From Bacillota bacterium (GTDB lineage Bacteria > Bacillota_C > Negativicutes > Sporomusales > Sporomusaceae), in the NCBI GenBank assembly GCA_023441125.1, contig JAEZQV010000259.1:1-22439 (forward strand): a DNA stretch of 22,439 nt. Reading direction: 5' to 3'. This document shows positions 8,048 to 15,993 of the stretch, piece after piece. The notes under the pieces were generated by a model. It was not told the origin of the DNA. It did not search any database and worked only from the letters and a program-made list of their open reading frames with translations. Each line of letters starts with the position of its first letter. The first letter of the stretch is position 1. The position numbers were made by a program, and so were the translations under genes.

Positions 8048-8787
8048 TGGCAGCTGTTTTTTTTAGCAGGCAGCACCACCGGCAAGAACGGCTCCGCCTG
8101 GATCCACGGACCAAACTCTATATCCTGCTGCTCGGTAATGTGGCGGTGCTGCTTTCGCCCTTGCTCTATTATGAACTGCTGCTGGTGGTGTGCATTCTGT
8201 TACTGGGTTGGCTATGCGGGAATGGGCGCTACTGTCTAAAAATGGCTGTACTATACTTTATTCTGACAGCTGTCCAGAGCCTGGGAACACAGTATATGAG
8301 CGGTTTTTTGCAGATTTTTCTCGTTACCTTTGTGGCATTCGTGCGCAAAGTCTTTCCCTGCGCCATGCTGGGCGGTATTTTAATCGCCACTACCAGGGTG
8401 AATGAGTTCATGGCGGCTATGCAACGGCTGCGAATGCCCCGCAGTGTGGTAATTCCCCTGGCGGTCACCCTGCGCTATTTACCGATGCTTAAAGAAGAAT
8501 GGGAGCATATCCGGGATGCCATGAGCATGCGGGGAATCAGCGCGTCGTTTGGGGGATTCTTAAAAAATCCGGTAAAAACAACAGAGTGTGTTTATGTACC
8601 TATGCTGACTTCCGCCGCCAGGCTTGCCGATGAACTTGCCGCAGCGGCAGTAACCCGCGGCATCGATAATCCTAAACCCAGGACCTGTCTGCAGCAAATC
8701 GGCTTTCGTGTGGCCGACCGGGTATGCATGGGCGGCTTCTCCCTGCTGGTGGTTATTATCTTATGGGGGAAGGAAGTGACAGGTTGA
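8047..8787 (+). CDS. ECF transporter T component (EcfT, energy-coupling transmembrane protein)
   Basis: The protein has 246 residues and several membrane segments. The N-terminus carries LDPRTKL (18-24), typical of EcfT/CbiQ. The two cytoplasmic coupling motifs that touch the ATPases are recognisable as SMRG (R162) and VTRG (R204). It joins the S component to the ATPase and transmits ATP-driven movement. Both ends overlap the neighbouring genes by a few bases, so the S, T and A genes are translationally coupled. Confidence 0.9.
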   Translation: MAAVFFSRQHHRQERLRLDPRTKLYILLLGNVAVLLSPLLYYELLLVVCILLLGWLCGNGRYCLKMAVLYFILTAVQSLGTQYMSGFLQIFLVTFVAFVRKVFPCAMLGGILIATTRVNEFMAAMQRLRMPRSVVIPLAVTLRYLPMLKEEWEHIRDAMSMRGISASFGGFLKNPVKTTECVYVPMLTSAARLADELAAAAVTRGIDNPKPRTCLQQIGFRVADRVCMGGFSLLVVIILWGKEVTG

Positions 8788-10241
8788 TTACTTTGCAGAA
8801 GGTATCTTTTGCCTACCAGGACAGCGCGTCAACCGGGATTCACAATATCAGCCTGAGCATCGAAACCGGCGAATGCCTGCTCCTGTGCGGCCGGAGCGGT
8901 TGCGGCAAGACGACAGTCACCCGGCTGATCAATGGACTGATTCCTCATTTTTATAATGGCGCGCTGACGGGCAAGGTACAAGTGGCCGGTATGGATATTG
9001 CCGCGAGTCCCATGTATGCTATTACGGAAAAAGTGGGCTCGGTATTTCAAAATCCGCGCTCGCAGTTTTTTAATGTGGACACTGACAGCGAAATCGCTTT
9101 TGGCCTGGAAAATATGGCTTATCCTGTGAACGAGATTCGCCGGCGGGTGGCGCAGACTGCCAGGGAATTAAAGCTGGAGAGGCTGCTTGCCAGAAATATT
9201 TTTGCATTGTCCGGCGGCGAAAAACAAAAGATTGCGTTTGCCTCGGTGTACGCTCTTGCGCCGGCAGTGTATGTTCTGGATGAGCCTTCCTCCAACCTGG
9301 ATGTGCCGGCGATTGCGGACTTGCAGGCCTTACTCCGCCGCTTAAAGAGTCAGGGCAAAACCATTGTAATTGCCGAGCACAGGCTCTATTATCTGCAGGA
9401 TATTGTCGACCGGGTTATTTATATGGAAAATGGCAGCATCCAGGCAGAATATACCGGCAGAGCCTTTCGGCATATGCAGGCTGAGGAAAGACGCAGTAAA
9501 GGGCTGCGCACAATGGATTTGCGGGCTGTCCCAGTGCCTGATGCAAAAAAACAGCCGGAAAATCCTGTGCTGGAAATGCACAATCTGACCATCGCCCGCG
9601 ACCGGACGCCTATTTTGGCCAATATCCGGCTGGCAGCCTCCCGGGGTGACGTAATCGGCGTGACTGGTAACAACGGCGCCGGCAAATCAACTTTTTCCCT
9701 GACGTTGTGCGGTCTCAGGCCAGAATTATCCGGCCTGCTGTTATGGGAAGGCTTGCCGGTGAACCGGCAACAGCGGTTAGCCTTGTCCTATATGGTAATG
9801 CAGGATGTGAACTACCAGCTTTTTGCGGCCAGCGTGGCAGAAGAATGCCTGCTGGGAAACAGCCGGCCGGACGAACTTGCGGTGGCAGCCGTGCTGCACA
9901 GGCTGGCGCTGTCTGCATACCGGCAATGCCATCCGTTAGCGCTTTCCGGCGGCCAGAAACAGCGGGTGGCGGTAGCTGTCGGCCAATTATGCAATAAAGA
10001 AATTCTGATCTTCGATGAACCTACCAGCGGGCTTGATTTTGGCAGCATGCTGGCGGTGAGCCAACTGATAAGGGATTTAGCCGCCGCCGGGAAAGTCATT
10101 TTTGTCGTAACCCATGATTATGAACTGGTTGCCAGTACCTGTAACCGGGTGATTTGTCTGGCTGACGGCGCTGTTCAGGACAGTTTTGCAGTAGGGGTGG
10201 ACACGGCCGGTAAGCTGCTGGCGTATTTTTCCAATGACTAA
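8784..10241 (+). CDS. ECF transporter fused ATP-binding subunit (two ABC domains)
   Basis: The protein has 485 residues when started at TTG 8784. This start has AAGGAAGTGA at a good distance and overlaps the stop of the T gene (TTGA). An in-frame ATG at 8763 lacks a comparable ribosome binding site. The first ABC domain has Walker A GRSGCGKTT (36-44), signature LSGGEKQ (142-148) and Walker B ending D166-E167. The second has GNNGAGKST (295-303), LSGGQKQ (387-393) and D411-E412. All catalytic residues look intact in both halves, so one polypeptide supplies the A and A' ATPases of the ECF module. It powers the S/T pair encoded just upstream. Confidence 0.92.
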   Translation: MITLQKVSFAYQDSASTGIHNISLSIETGECLLLCGRSGCGKTTVTRLINGLIPHFYNGALTGKVQVAGMDIAASPMYAITEKVGSVFQNPRSQFFNVDTDSEIAFGLENMAYPVNEIRRRVAQTARELKLERLLARNIFALSGGEKQKIAFASVYALAPAVYVLDEPSSNLDVPAIADLQALLRRLKSQGKTIVIAEHRLYYLQDIVDRVIYMENGSIQAEYTGRAFRHMQAEERRSKGLRTMDLRAVPVPDAKKQPENPVLEMHNLTIARDRTPILANIRLAASRGDVIGVTGNNGAGKSTFSLTLCGLRPELSGLLLWEGLPVNRQQRLALSYMVMQDVNYQLFAASVAEECLLGNSRPDELAVAAVLHRLALSAYRQCHPLALSGGQKQRVAVAVGQLCNKEILIFDEPTSGLDFGSMLAVSQLIRDLAAAGKVIFVVTHDYELVASTCNRVICLADGAVQDSFAVGVDTAGKLLAYFSND

Positions 10242-10274
10242 CCGTCAGGTGGGTTAACACCCGGTCTGAAGCTA

Positions 10275-10330
10275 AGGCTGCGTTAGGAGTAAGGACGCAG
10301 CCTGCTGCCGGACAGATGTCCGCTGGCAGG
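10275..10330 (+). other. Two alternative RNA hairpins between the ECF and ABC genes
   Basis: Stem 1 pairs AGGCTGCGT (10275-10283) with ACGCAGCCT (10295-10303). Stem 2 has an outer stem CCTGC (10301-10305) with GCAGG (10326-10330) and an inner stem CGGACA (10309-10314) with TGTCCG (10317-10322). The two share bases 10301-10303, so they compete. Neither is followed by a T-run. They may tune downstream expression or mRNA stability. Confidence 0.4.
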
Positions 10331-10365
10331 TGAATGATAACTGATGACGAAAGCAGGTGATCAGA

Positions 10366-12156
10366 TTGCATCAATCCAAGGAACATCCACTGTTACTTTT
10401 GCTGACCTGGGCCGGCAGAGAAAAATATAAGCTGTATCTTGCCACCCTGTGCGGGCTCATGAGCGGCCTGATGGTAATTGTTCCGTACATGGCCATTTAC
10501 CAGGTGCTGGAATTGCTCGGCCGCGGGCAGCTTGCCGGGGAAGCGCTGCTCAAGTGCGGGCTGGCTGTTGTCGTTTCGGTTGTATGCCGGAATCTGTTTC
10601 AGGCGCTGGGGATCATGCTTTCCCACAAAGGGGCCTACAACGCCTTGTACCGTGTACGGGCCATGCTTGTTGGCCATATGGCCGTTGTGCCGCTCGGCAG
10701 CTTAAGCCGGCAGCATACCGGTGAAATCAAAAAAGTAATCAGCGAGGATATCGAAAAGCTGGAACTGTTTCTGGCGCATCATTTACCGGAACTGGTTATG
10801 TATGCCGCCGGACCTGCTGCCCTTTTTCTGTATCTTGCCAGTGTAAACTGGCTGCTGGCGATCATTACGCTCTTGCCGCTGCCGGTAGCCGTCTGGCTGC
10901 AATACAGAATGTTTGCCGGCTACAGCCGCCGGATGCATGCGATAAATCAGGTCCTGTCGGGCTTAAACGCGGCCATGATCGAATATATCAGCGGTATGAA
11001 GCTGATCAAGGCGTACAATCTGGGCGTGGCGTCATACCGTAAATTTGCCGGCGCTATTGATGCGCATCATACTCTCTGGCAGAAGCTTGCCCGCCAGATG
11101 GGGCCTCTGTTTGCCGCTTTTGTTATTGTGCTGCAGTGTGCGGTGGCTGCCGTTGTGCCTGCGGGCGGCTTTCTGTTTGCTCACGGGTATGTCGGTGCCG
11201 GCGTGTTTATCCTGTTTGTGTTTGTGGGCTCGCTTTACCTTTTGGAGCTTAAGCCGCTGCTGGAACTGGGCTCTAATTTCTCCCAGGTGCTTAACGGCAT
11301 TCACAATGCGCGGAAAATTTTGGCTATCCCGCCTTTGCCGCCGGGAGGAGAGGCTTTTCCTGACCGGCAGGATATTGAATTTCGCCAGGTCAGTTTTGCC
11401 TATGACGGCAAGCACACCGTTTTGCAAAATGTGAATTTGCACATCCACAGTGGTGAAAAAATTGCTTTTGTTGGTCCATCCGGCGCAGGCAAGAGTACAA
11501 TCACGCAGCTAATTGCCCGCTTTTACGATGTGTGCGGCGGGGAGATCCTTATTGGCGGCTGTAATGTGCAAAAGATTGACTATGAAACCCTGCTGAAAAA
11601 TATCGCCATTGTTTTTCAGCAAACGTTCCTGATCAGACGGAGTGTGCTGGAAAACATTCGCATGGGGACGGACGCCACTCTGGCTGAGGTACAGGCAGCG
11701 GCGAAAAAAGCGCAGATTCATGATTTTATTCAAAGTCTGCCTGCGGGCTATGAGACGAATGTCGGCAGTTATGGCTCCCGTTTCAGCGGGGGAGAAAAAC
11801 AGCGCATTGCGATTGCCAGAGCTATTTTGAAAAATGCACCGCTCTTAGTGTTGGATGAAGCCACCGCGGCGGCTGATCCGGAAAACGCCCGGGAGATTCA
11901 GGCGGCACTCGCTGAGCTGTGTGCAGGCAGAACTGTCATTATTGTGGCTCACAGGCTGGATATCGTCAAAAAATGCGACCGAATTGCCGTTGTGGAAAAT
12001 AATACGGTTACCGCTATCGGCACCCATGAAGAACTGCTGGCGGTCAACGGCTACTACCGGCAGATATGGGAGGACTATACTAAATCCCGGAGTATTGCCT
12101 ATGATCTGGGAGAATACAAAGGAGTACATACACATGCAGCGCACGGTGTGGTTTAA
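10366..12156 (+). CDS. ABC half-transporter, YbtP/IrtA-like (exporter fold, probable siderophore importer)
   Basis: An N-terminal six-helix membrane domain (about residues 20-310) is fused to a C-terminal ATPase with Walker A GPSGAGKST (from 370), signature FSGGEKQRIAIARA (from 473) and Walker B LVLDEAT (D497). The start is either GTG 10357 or TTG 10366; I prefer TTG because AGGTGAT lies 5 bases before it, giving 596 residues. The D-loop region reads DEATAAADPEN instead of the common SALD form. It overlaps the next ABC gene by 23 bases, so the two proteins probably form a heterodimer. In Yersinia (YbtP/YbtQ) and Mycobacterium (IrtA/IrtB), such pairs import ferric siderophores despite their exporter architecture. 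The Fur-linked operon and receptor support that reading, but export or drug transport is not excluded. Confidence 0.85.
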   Translation: MHQSKEHPLLLLLTWAGREKYKLYLATLCGLMSGLMVIVPYMAIYQVLELLGRGQLAGEALLKCGLAVVVSVVCRNLFQALGIMLSHKGAYNALYRVRAMLVGHMAVVPLGSLSRQHTGEIKKVISEDIEKLELFLAHHLPELVMYAAGPAALFLYLASVNWLLAIITLLPLPVAVWLQYRMFAGYSRRMHAINQVLSGLNAAMIEYISGMKLIKAYNLGVASYRKFAGAIDAHHTLWQKLARQMGPLFAAFVIVLQCAVAAVVPAGGFLFAHGYVGAGVFILFVFVGSLYLLELKPLLELGSNFSQVLNGIHNARKILAIPPLPPGGEAFPDRQDIEFRQVSFAYDGKHTVLQNVNLHIHSGEKIAFVGPSGAGKSTITQLIARFYDVCGGEILIGGCNVQKIDYETLLKNIAIVFQQTFLIRRSVLENIRMGTDATLAEVQAAAKKAQIHDFIQSLPAGYETNVGSYGSRFSGGEKQRIAIARAILKNAPLLVLDEATAAADPENAREIQAALAELCAGRTVIIVAHRLDIVKKCDRIAVVENNTVTAIGTHEELLAVNGYYRQIWEDYTKSRSIAYDLGEYKGVHTHAAHGVV

Positions 12157-13840
12157 AAAGGACAAACGGTTTATTCAGGCCATATTTTTAAATATCCTGG
12201 AGGGGCTTTTGTCAGGCTCGGTTTCGGGGATGGTGCTGGTAGCGATTGATGCGTTATTGACAAACCGGCTGGACATGAACAAGCTGTTCCTCTTAGGCGG
12301 CGCTATTTCCGGCATTTTTCTTGTCCGGCTTGTTCTCTACGCCTGGGGCTATACGGCCGGACATCTGGGCGGGGCAAACACGGCTAAAAACATCCGGCTT
12401 TTTCTCGGTGATAAACTAAAGAAACTGCCGTTATCCGTATTTTCCCGGGAGAACACCGGGCGTTATATCAATGTCATTACCCAGGATGTCAATAACTATG
12501 AAAATATCCTGACGCATAAAGCCGGCGATGTCGTTAAAAATATTACGCTGCTGAGTGTGGCCCTTGCCTTTTTGCTGTACATTGATGTTGCGGTAGGGTT
12601 CATAAATTTACTGGTGGCTGTACTGATTATTCCGGCCATACGGTTTTCTTTTCAGGCTGTCCGCAAATACGGCGGCAGGAAAAAGGCGATCCTCAACGAA
12701 AATGTCAGTGACCTTGTCGAATATATAACCGGCATTCAGACCCTGCGGAGCTATGGACTGGGAGGCAGCAAAAACCGGCAGGTCAATGCTTCGCTTAAGG
12801 CCATCAGCGATATCAGCTACCGGTTTGAGGCCAAAGTGATACCCATAGGTGCCCTGTACAACGGAATTAACGGCTTGAATATGCCGCTGTCCCTGCTGGC
12901 CGGGGGACTGCAGTGGCTAGCGGGCAATATGCCGGCGACGGCACTGGCGATTTGTGCGGTTATACCTTTGTACATTACAGGAATACTCACAACCCTGTTT
13001 ATTGATTTGACTGCCTATAAGAATTTGATGCTTTCCCGGGAATCTATGGATCAACTGGCGCAGGAACAGGAGGAAGCGGCTCAGCTAGACGGCTTTGGGC
13101 CAGCTGATTTTACCGTTGCGTTTCGGGATGTTTCTTTTCGTTATAACCGGACTGAACCGGTGCTGGAGCATATTAGCTTTACTGCGAAAAATGGGCAGCT
13201 CACAGCTATCGTGGGGGATTCCGGTGCGGGCAAGTCTACCATCCTGCACCTGATCGCCAAATTTTACGAGCCAGCATCAGGGGATATTACCATTGGCGGC
13301 GCCAGCATCCGGCAGGTAAAAGCGGAAAAGGTTCTGGCAGCCATTTCCATGGTTTTTCAGGAGGTGTTTCTTTTTAATGACACTGTCCGTAATAATCTTA
13401 AGTTTGCCAAGCCGGCGGCCACCGACGCCGAAGTGGTTCGGGCCTGCCAGGCGGCTAATTGCGGCGGCTTTATTAACTCTCTGGCCCAGGGCTATGACAC
13501 CATGGTCGCTGAAAATGGCAACAGCCTGTCCGGCGGGGAGCGGCAGAGAATCTCGATTGCCCGGGCTATTTTGCGCGACAGTCCGATTCTGCTTCTGGAT
13601 GAAGCCACGGCATCTCTTGATATTGAGAACGAACTGGCTGTAAGAGCGGCAATTGTGCACCTCCTGCGACAAAATAAGACGGTAATTATGGTGGCTCATA
13701 ATCTTCCTGTCATCCAAAACGCCGGTCAGATTCTGGTTTTGGCGCAAGGGAAAATTGTCGAACAGGGCACTCATCAAGAATTGCTGCAGCAGCGTGGCAA
13801 GTATTACACCATGTGGCAGGCTCAGCTTGCAGCATCATAA
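12134..13840 (+). CDS. ABC half-transporter, YbtQ/IrtB-like partner
   Basis: The protein has 568 residues from ATG 12134, which has GGAG 9 bases upstream inside the end of the previous gene. The open frame continues upstream only as an overlap with that gene. It has an N-terminal membrane domain, then an ATPase with Walker A GDSGAGKST (from 361), signature LSGGERQ (from 465) and Walker B LLLDEAT (D489), followed by the H-loop in VAHNLPV. The membrane and nucleotide-binding regions match the overall design of its partner, so a heterodimer is expected. It is the last gene of the operon. Its final 19 bases overlap the end of the convergent MFS gene and no terminator was found between them, so opposing transcripts should interfere. 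Confidence 0.87.
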   Translation: MQRTVWFKKDKRFIQAIFLNILEGLLSGSVSGMVLVAIDALLTNRLDMNKLFLLGGAISGIFLVRLVLYAWGYTAGHLGGANTAKNIRLFLGDKLKKLPLSVFSRENTGRYINVITQDVNNYENILTHKAGDVVKNITLLSVALAFLLYIDVAVGFINLLVAVLIIPAIRFSFQAVRKYGGRKKAILNENVSDLVEYITGIQTLRSYGLGGSKNRQVNASLKAISDISYRFEAKVIPIGALYNGINGLNMPLSLLAGGLQWLAGNMPATALAICAVIPLYITGILTTLFIDLTAYKNLMLSRESMDQLAQEQEEAAQLDGFGPADFTVAFRDVSFRYNRTEPVLEHISFTAKNGQLTAIVGDSGAGKSTILHLIAKFYEPASGDITIGGASIRQVKAEKVLAAISMVFQEVFLFNDTVRNNLKFAKPAATDAEVVRACQAANCGGFINSLAQGYDTMVAENGNSLSGGERQRISIARAILRDSPILLLDEATASLDIENELAVRAAIVHLLRQNKTVIMVAHNLPVIQNAGQILVLAQGKIVEQGTHQELLQQRGKYYTMWQAQLAAS

Positions 13841-14991
13841 GCCCGCCCACGACGGGCGCAGAGTAATAACACGACCTGTACCAGCAGCACCAGAGAAAAC
13901 ATTTGCAAGCCAGCCTGGCAGCCTTTATCCTGGCTGTACTGGCTTAACAGCAGCGGTCCCCAAAACATGCCGATTCCCCAGAACAGATAGTAAATTCCGG
14001 TAATGGCCCCTTTAAGACCTGGCGGGACCTGCTCATTTAAAAAAGCCATGGAGGTCAGGTAATACGCCCCTAAGCCGAAACTGGCAAGACACAACATTAA
14101 AGTGAGCGCAAGCTGAGTGAAATAAACGGCTGCAAAAGTTCCGGCGGCTGCGGTTACCATTCCTGTCACCATAAACAATCGCCGGCCTATTCTGTCCGAC
14201 AGCCAGCCGATGACAAGCTGGGCCAGGCTGATAGCAACATAGAATAATGAAAAGTACATAGTAATATCGGGTTGACTATAATTTTTTTCAGTCAGCAAAT
14301 ACGCAGGAATGATGGTCATAAACAGCCCAAAGCCGGCGCCATATAGCGTAATACCCCAGAGAACCGCTGCAACCTGGGGTTGTTTTATTAAAGCTAAGCC
14401 CGTACTGACTGTCAGCGTCTCGACAATAGACCGCTGTCTGGCAGGCAGGCTTTTCATGGTAAGATGAATGATGAGCGCACCAATAAGGCACAACACGGCA
14501 TAAAGCAGAAAAATCTGCTGATCTGACCAGTCTGTCAGCAGCATAATCTGCAGCAAAGGCCCGCTAGTAAGACCAAGGTAAATGGCGGCGTTATACAAGC
14601 CAATGGCCTTGCCTTTATTAGCAGGATAACGGACTGATAACAGCGCCGGTGCCAGACTCAGCAGCGGGGCTTCGCCAATTCCTTGCAATACTCTGCCTAA
14701 CAGCATTAAACTGACATTGTTTGCATGGTAGAATAATAAGCCGGCGACGGAACTTAACAGGTAGCCCGCGAGCAAGAACGGCTTAGCCGACCAGCGGTCG
14801 GCAAGCACCCCGACCGGTAGTTGTGACAGTACCTGGGACACAGCATAGGTGGCTGCCAAGTACCAGACCAGATCGCTGGAGTTGGTGAGGGTGATAACCG
14901 CTTTCGGCAGCAAAGCCAGTGCCATTCCGTCGCCTGCCATCAGTAAAAAGACGGCAACGCTTGCTGCTAGTAATTGCTTGTGGTTTGACAC
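13822..14991 (-). CDS. Major facilitator superfamily transporter
   Basis: The protein has 389 residues with about 12 membrane helices. The start is a GTG with AAGGAG 10 bases upstream on the minus strand. MFS motif A appears as GVLADRWSAKP after helix 2 and GWLSDRIGRR in the second half, the pattern of drug or metabolite proton-coupled transporters. The siderophore locus of Yersinia also contains an MFS gene (ybtX), so export of a metal-free siderophore or of a breakdown product is possible. This is inference from position; the protein could equally be a general efflux pump. The gene lies convergent to the ABC operon and is separated from the AraC gene behind it by a terminator. Confidence 0.85.
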   Translation of the reverse strand: MSNHKQLLAASVAVFLLMAGDGMALALLPKAVITLTNSSDLVWYLAATYAVSQVLSQLPVGVLADRWSAKPFLLAGYLLSSVAGLLFYHANNVSLMLLGRVLQGIGEAPLLSLAPALLSVRYPANKGKAIGLYNAAIYLGLTSGPLLQIMLLTDWSDQQIFLLYAVLCLIGALIIHLTMKSLPARQRSIVETLTVSTGLALIKQPQVAAVLWGITLYGAGFGLFMTIIPAYLLTEKNYSQPDITMYFSLFYVAISLAQLVIGWLSDRIGRRLFMVTGMVTAAAGTFAAVYFTQLALTLMLCLASFGLGAYYLTSMAFLNEQVPPGLKGAITGIYYLFWGIGMFWGPLLLSQYSQDKGCQAGLQMFSLVLLVQVVLLLCARRGRAYDAAS

Positions 14992-15023
14992 GGTATTCTG
15001 CTCCTTTCATTAAAAATTGGGCA

Positions 15024-15051
15024 ACAAAAAAGTAAGGCGTTAGCCTTACTT
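15024..15051 (-). terminator. Rho-independent terminator of the second AraC gene
   Basis: A perfect 9-base-pair stem (15030-15038 with 15043-15051) with a 4-base loop is followed on the minus strand by a run of six T. It lies 45 bases beyond the AraC stop codon and upstream of the MFS start, so the MFS gene needs its own promoter or readthrough. Confidence 0.9.
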
Positions 15052-15095
15052 CATTATAGCCCTGCCCAAGGAGGCCGGTTTAGCCGTATTTACGA

Positions 15096-15818
15096 TTAAC
15101 TTTTCCTGTTATTAGAATTATTGCGATAAGCGAGTGGCGTTAGGCCTTCATACTGTTTGAACAACCTGTTCAGGGAGGTCTGATGCTCATAGCCTATCTG
15201 CTGAGCGATCGCTGCCATACTGTAGTTTGTTTCCCGGAGGAGACGCTTGGCTTCCGCAAGCCTTAGTCTTTGCAGGTAGGTTTGCACACTAACTCCCGTC
15301 TTTTTCTGAAACCATTGGCTATAGTAGTTAACATGATAGTGCTCCAAGGCGGCTAAGGTTTGCAGAGAAATGGTAGAATGATAGTTGGTATGCAGATAGC
15401 GCAGCGAGGGAGGCTCCTGGTTTGGCCGGATTAGCTGAAAAGAATAATGAAGCAGTTGATTCAGCGCGGCAGTATTGGCTATTTTGGCCTGGCATTCACT
15501 CAGCATCAGGAACCGCAGGGCGCGCCAGCGGTCATCAAATTCTACGTACTGTATGGCATCAGCGCCCTGCTGGGCCAGCAAATGATCGGGAATATAAAAC
15601 ACTAAAAATTCATTGCGGTCCCGGGAATAGTAGCTATGCTCGCAGGCCGGCGGCAAAAAAAGCACATGACGCAGATCAACAGTCAGCGAGCACGGGCCTG
15701 ACTGCAGGTTTAATGTTCCCTGCAAGGGCAGGATTAAGTGGCCAAATGGATGCGTATGCCTATGTTCAATAGCCACAAAATGCATTTTTTCCGCAAAGGT
15801 TACATTGACCTGCTGCAT
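15096..15818 (-). CDS. AraC-family transcriptional regulator with cupin domain
   Basis: The protein has 240 residues from ATG 15818, which follows GGGGGTG by 6 bases; a GTG nine bases earlier (15827) is less likely because it would sit inside that motif. The N-terminal half is an AraC-type cupin (FVAIEHRHTHPFGHLILPLQGTL in part), and the C-terminal part has two helix-turn-helix motifs ending QQIGYEHQTSLNRLFKQYEGLTPLAYR. It diverges from a WYL regulator across a large palindrome. Its target may be the MFS gene downstream on the same strand or its own promoter. The ligand is unknown. Confidence 0.88.
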   Translation of the reverse strand: MQQVNVTFAEKMHFVAIEHRHTHPFGHLILPLQGTLNLQSGPCSLTVDLRHVLFLPPACEHSYYSRDRNEFLVFYIPDHLLAQQGADAIQYVEFDDRWRALRFLMLSECQAKIANTAALNQLLHYSFQLIRPNQEPPSLRYLHTNYHSTISLQTLAALEHYHVNYYSQWFQKKTGVSVQTYLQRLRLAEAKRLLRETNYSMAAIAQQIGYEHQTSLNRLFKQYEGLTPLAYRNNSNNRKS

Positions 15819-15927
15819 CGGCGCCACCCCCGCAATTGAAAATCAAACGATATTTCCCAGAAATTGAATTTAATATATTATATAGCGCTGTGCCAATTGC
15901 TGGCAACTCTTTTGTTCGCTAACTGAA

Positions 15928-15979
15928 ACTATTATACCGCAAATAAGACAACTGCTTGTCTTATTTGCGGTATAATAGT
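15928..15979. promoter_or_regulatory. 52-bp palindrome with divergent -10 boxes
   Basis: Two 24-base arms (15928-15951 and 15956-15979) are perfect inverted copies around CTGC. Each arm carries a TATAAT-type box pointing outward: 15971-15976 for the WYL gene on the + strand, and 15936-15931 for the AraC gene on the minus strand. Neither has a good -35 box at normal spacing. It is probably an operator/promoter for both regulators, and it could also fold as an RNA hairpin. Confidence 0.7.
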
Positions 15980-15993
15980 ATTGGTGATAAACA

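Noticed and set aside
8763..8786. ATG at 8763 as the start of the ECF ATPase
   Set aside because: It lacks a ribosome binding site; TTG 8784 has a good one and begins directly with the conserved ITLQKVSFAY strand.
13277..13777. 166-residue minus-strand open frame inside the second ABC gene
   Set aside because: It is the complement of the conserved ATPase domain and shows no domain of its own.
5485..14991. Siderophore biosynthesis genes in the iron locus
   Set aside because: No NRPS, polyketide, salicylate or NIS synthetase domains are present; the locus appears to be uptake only.
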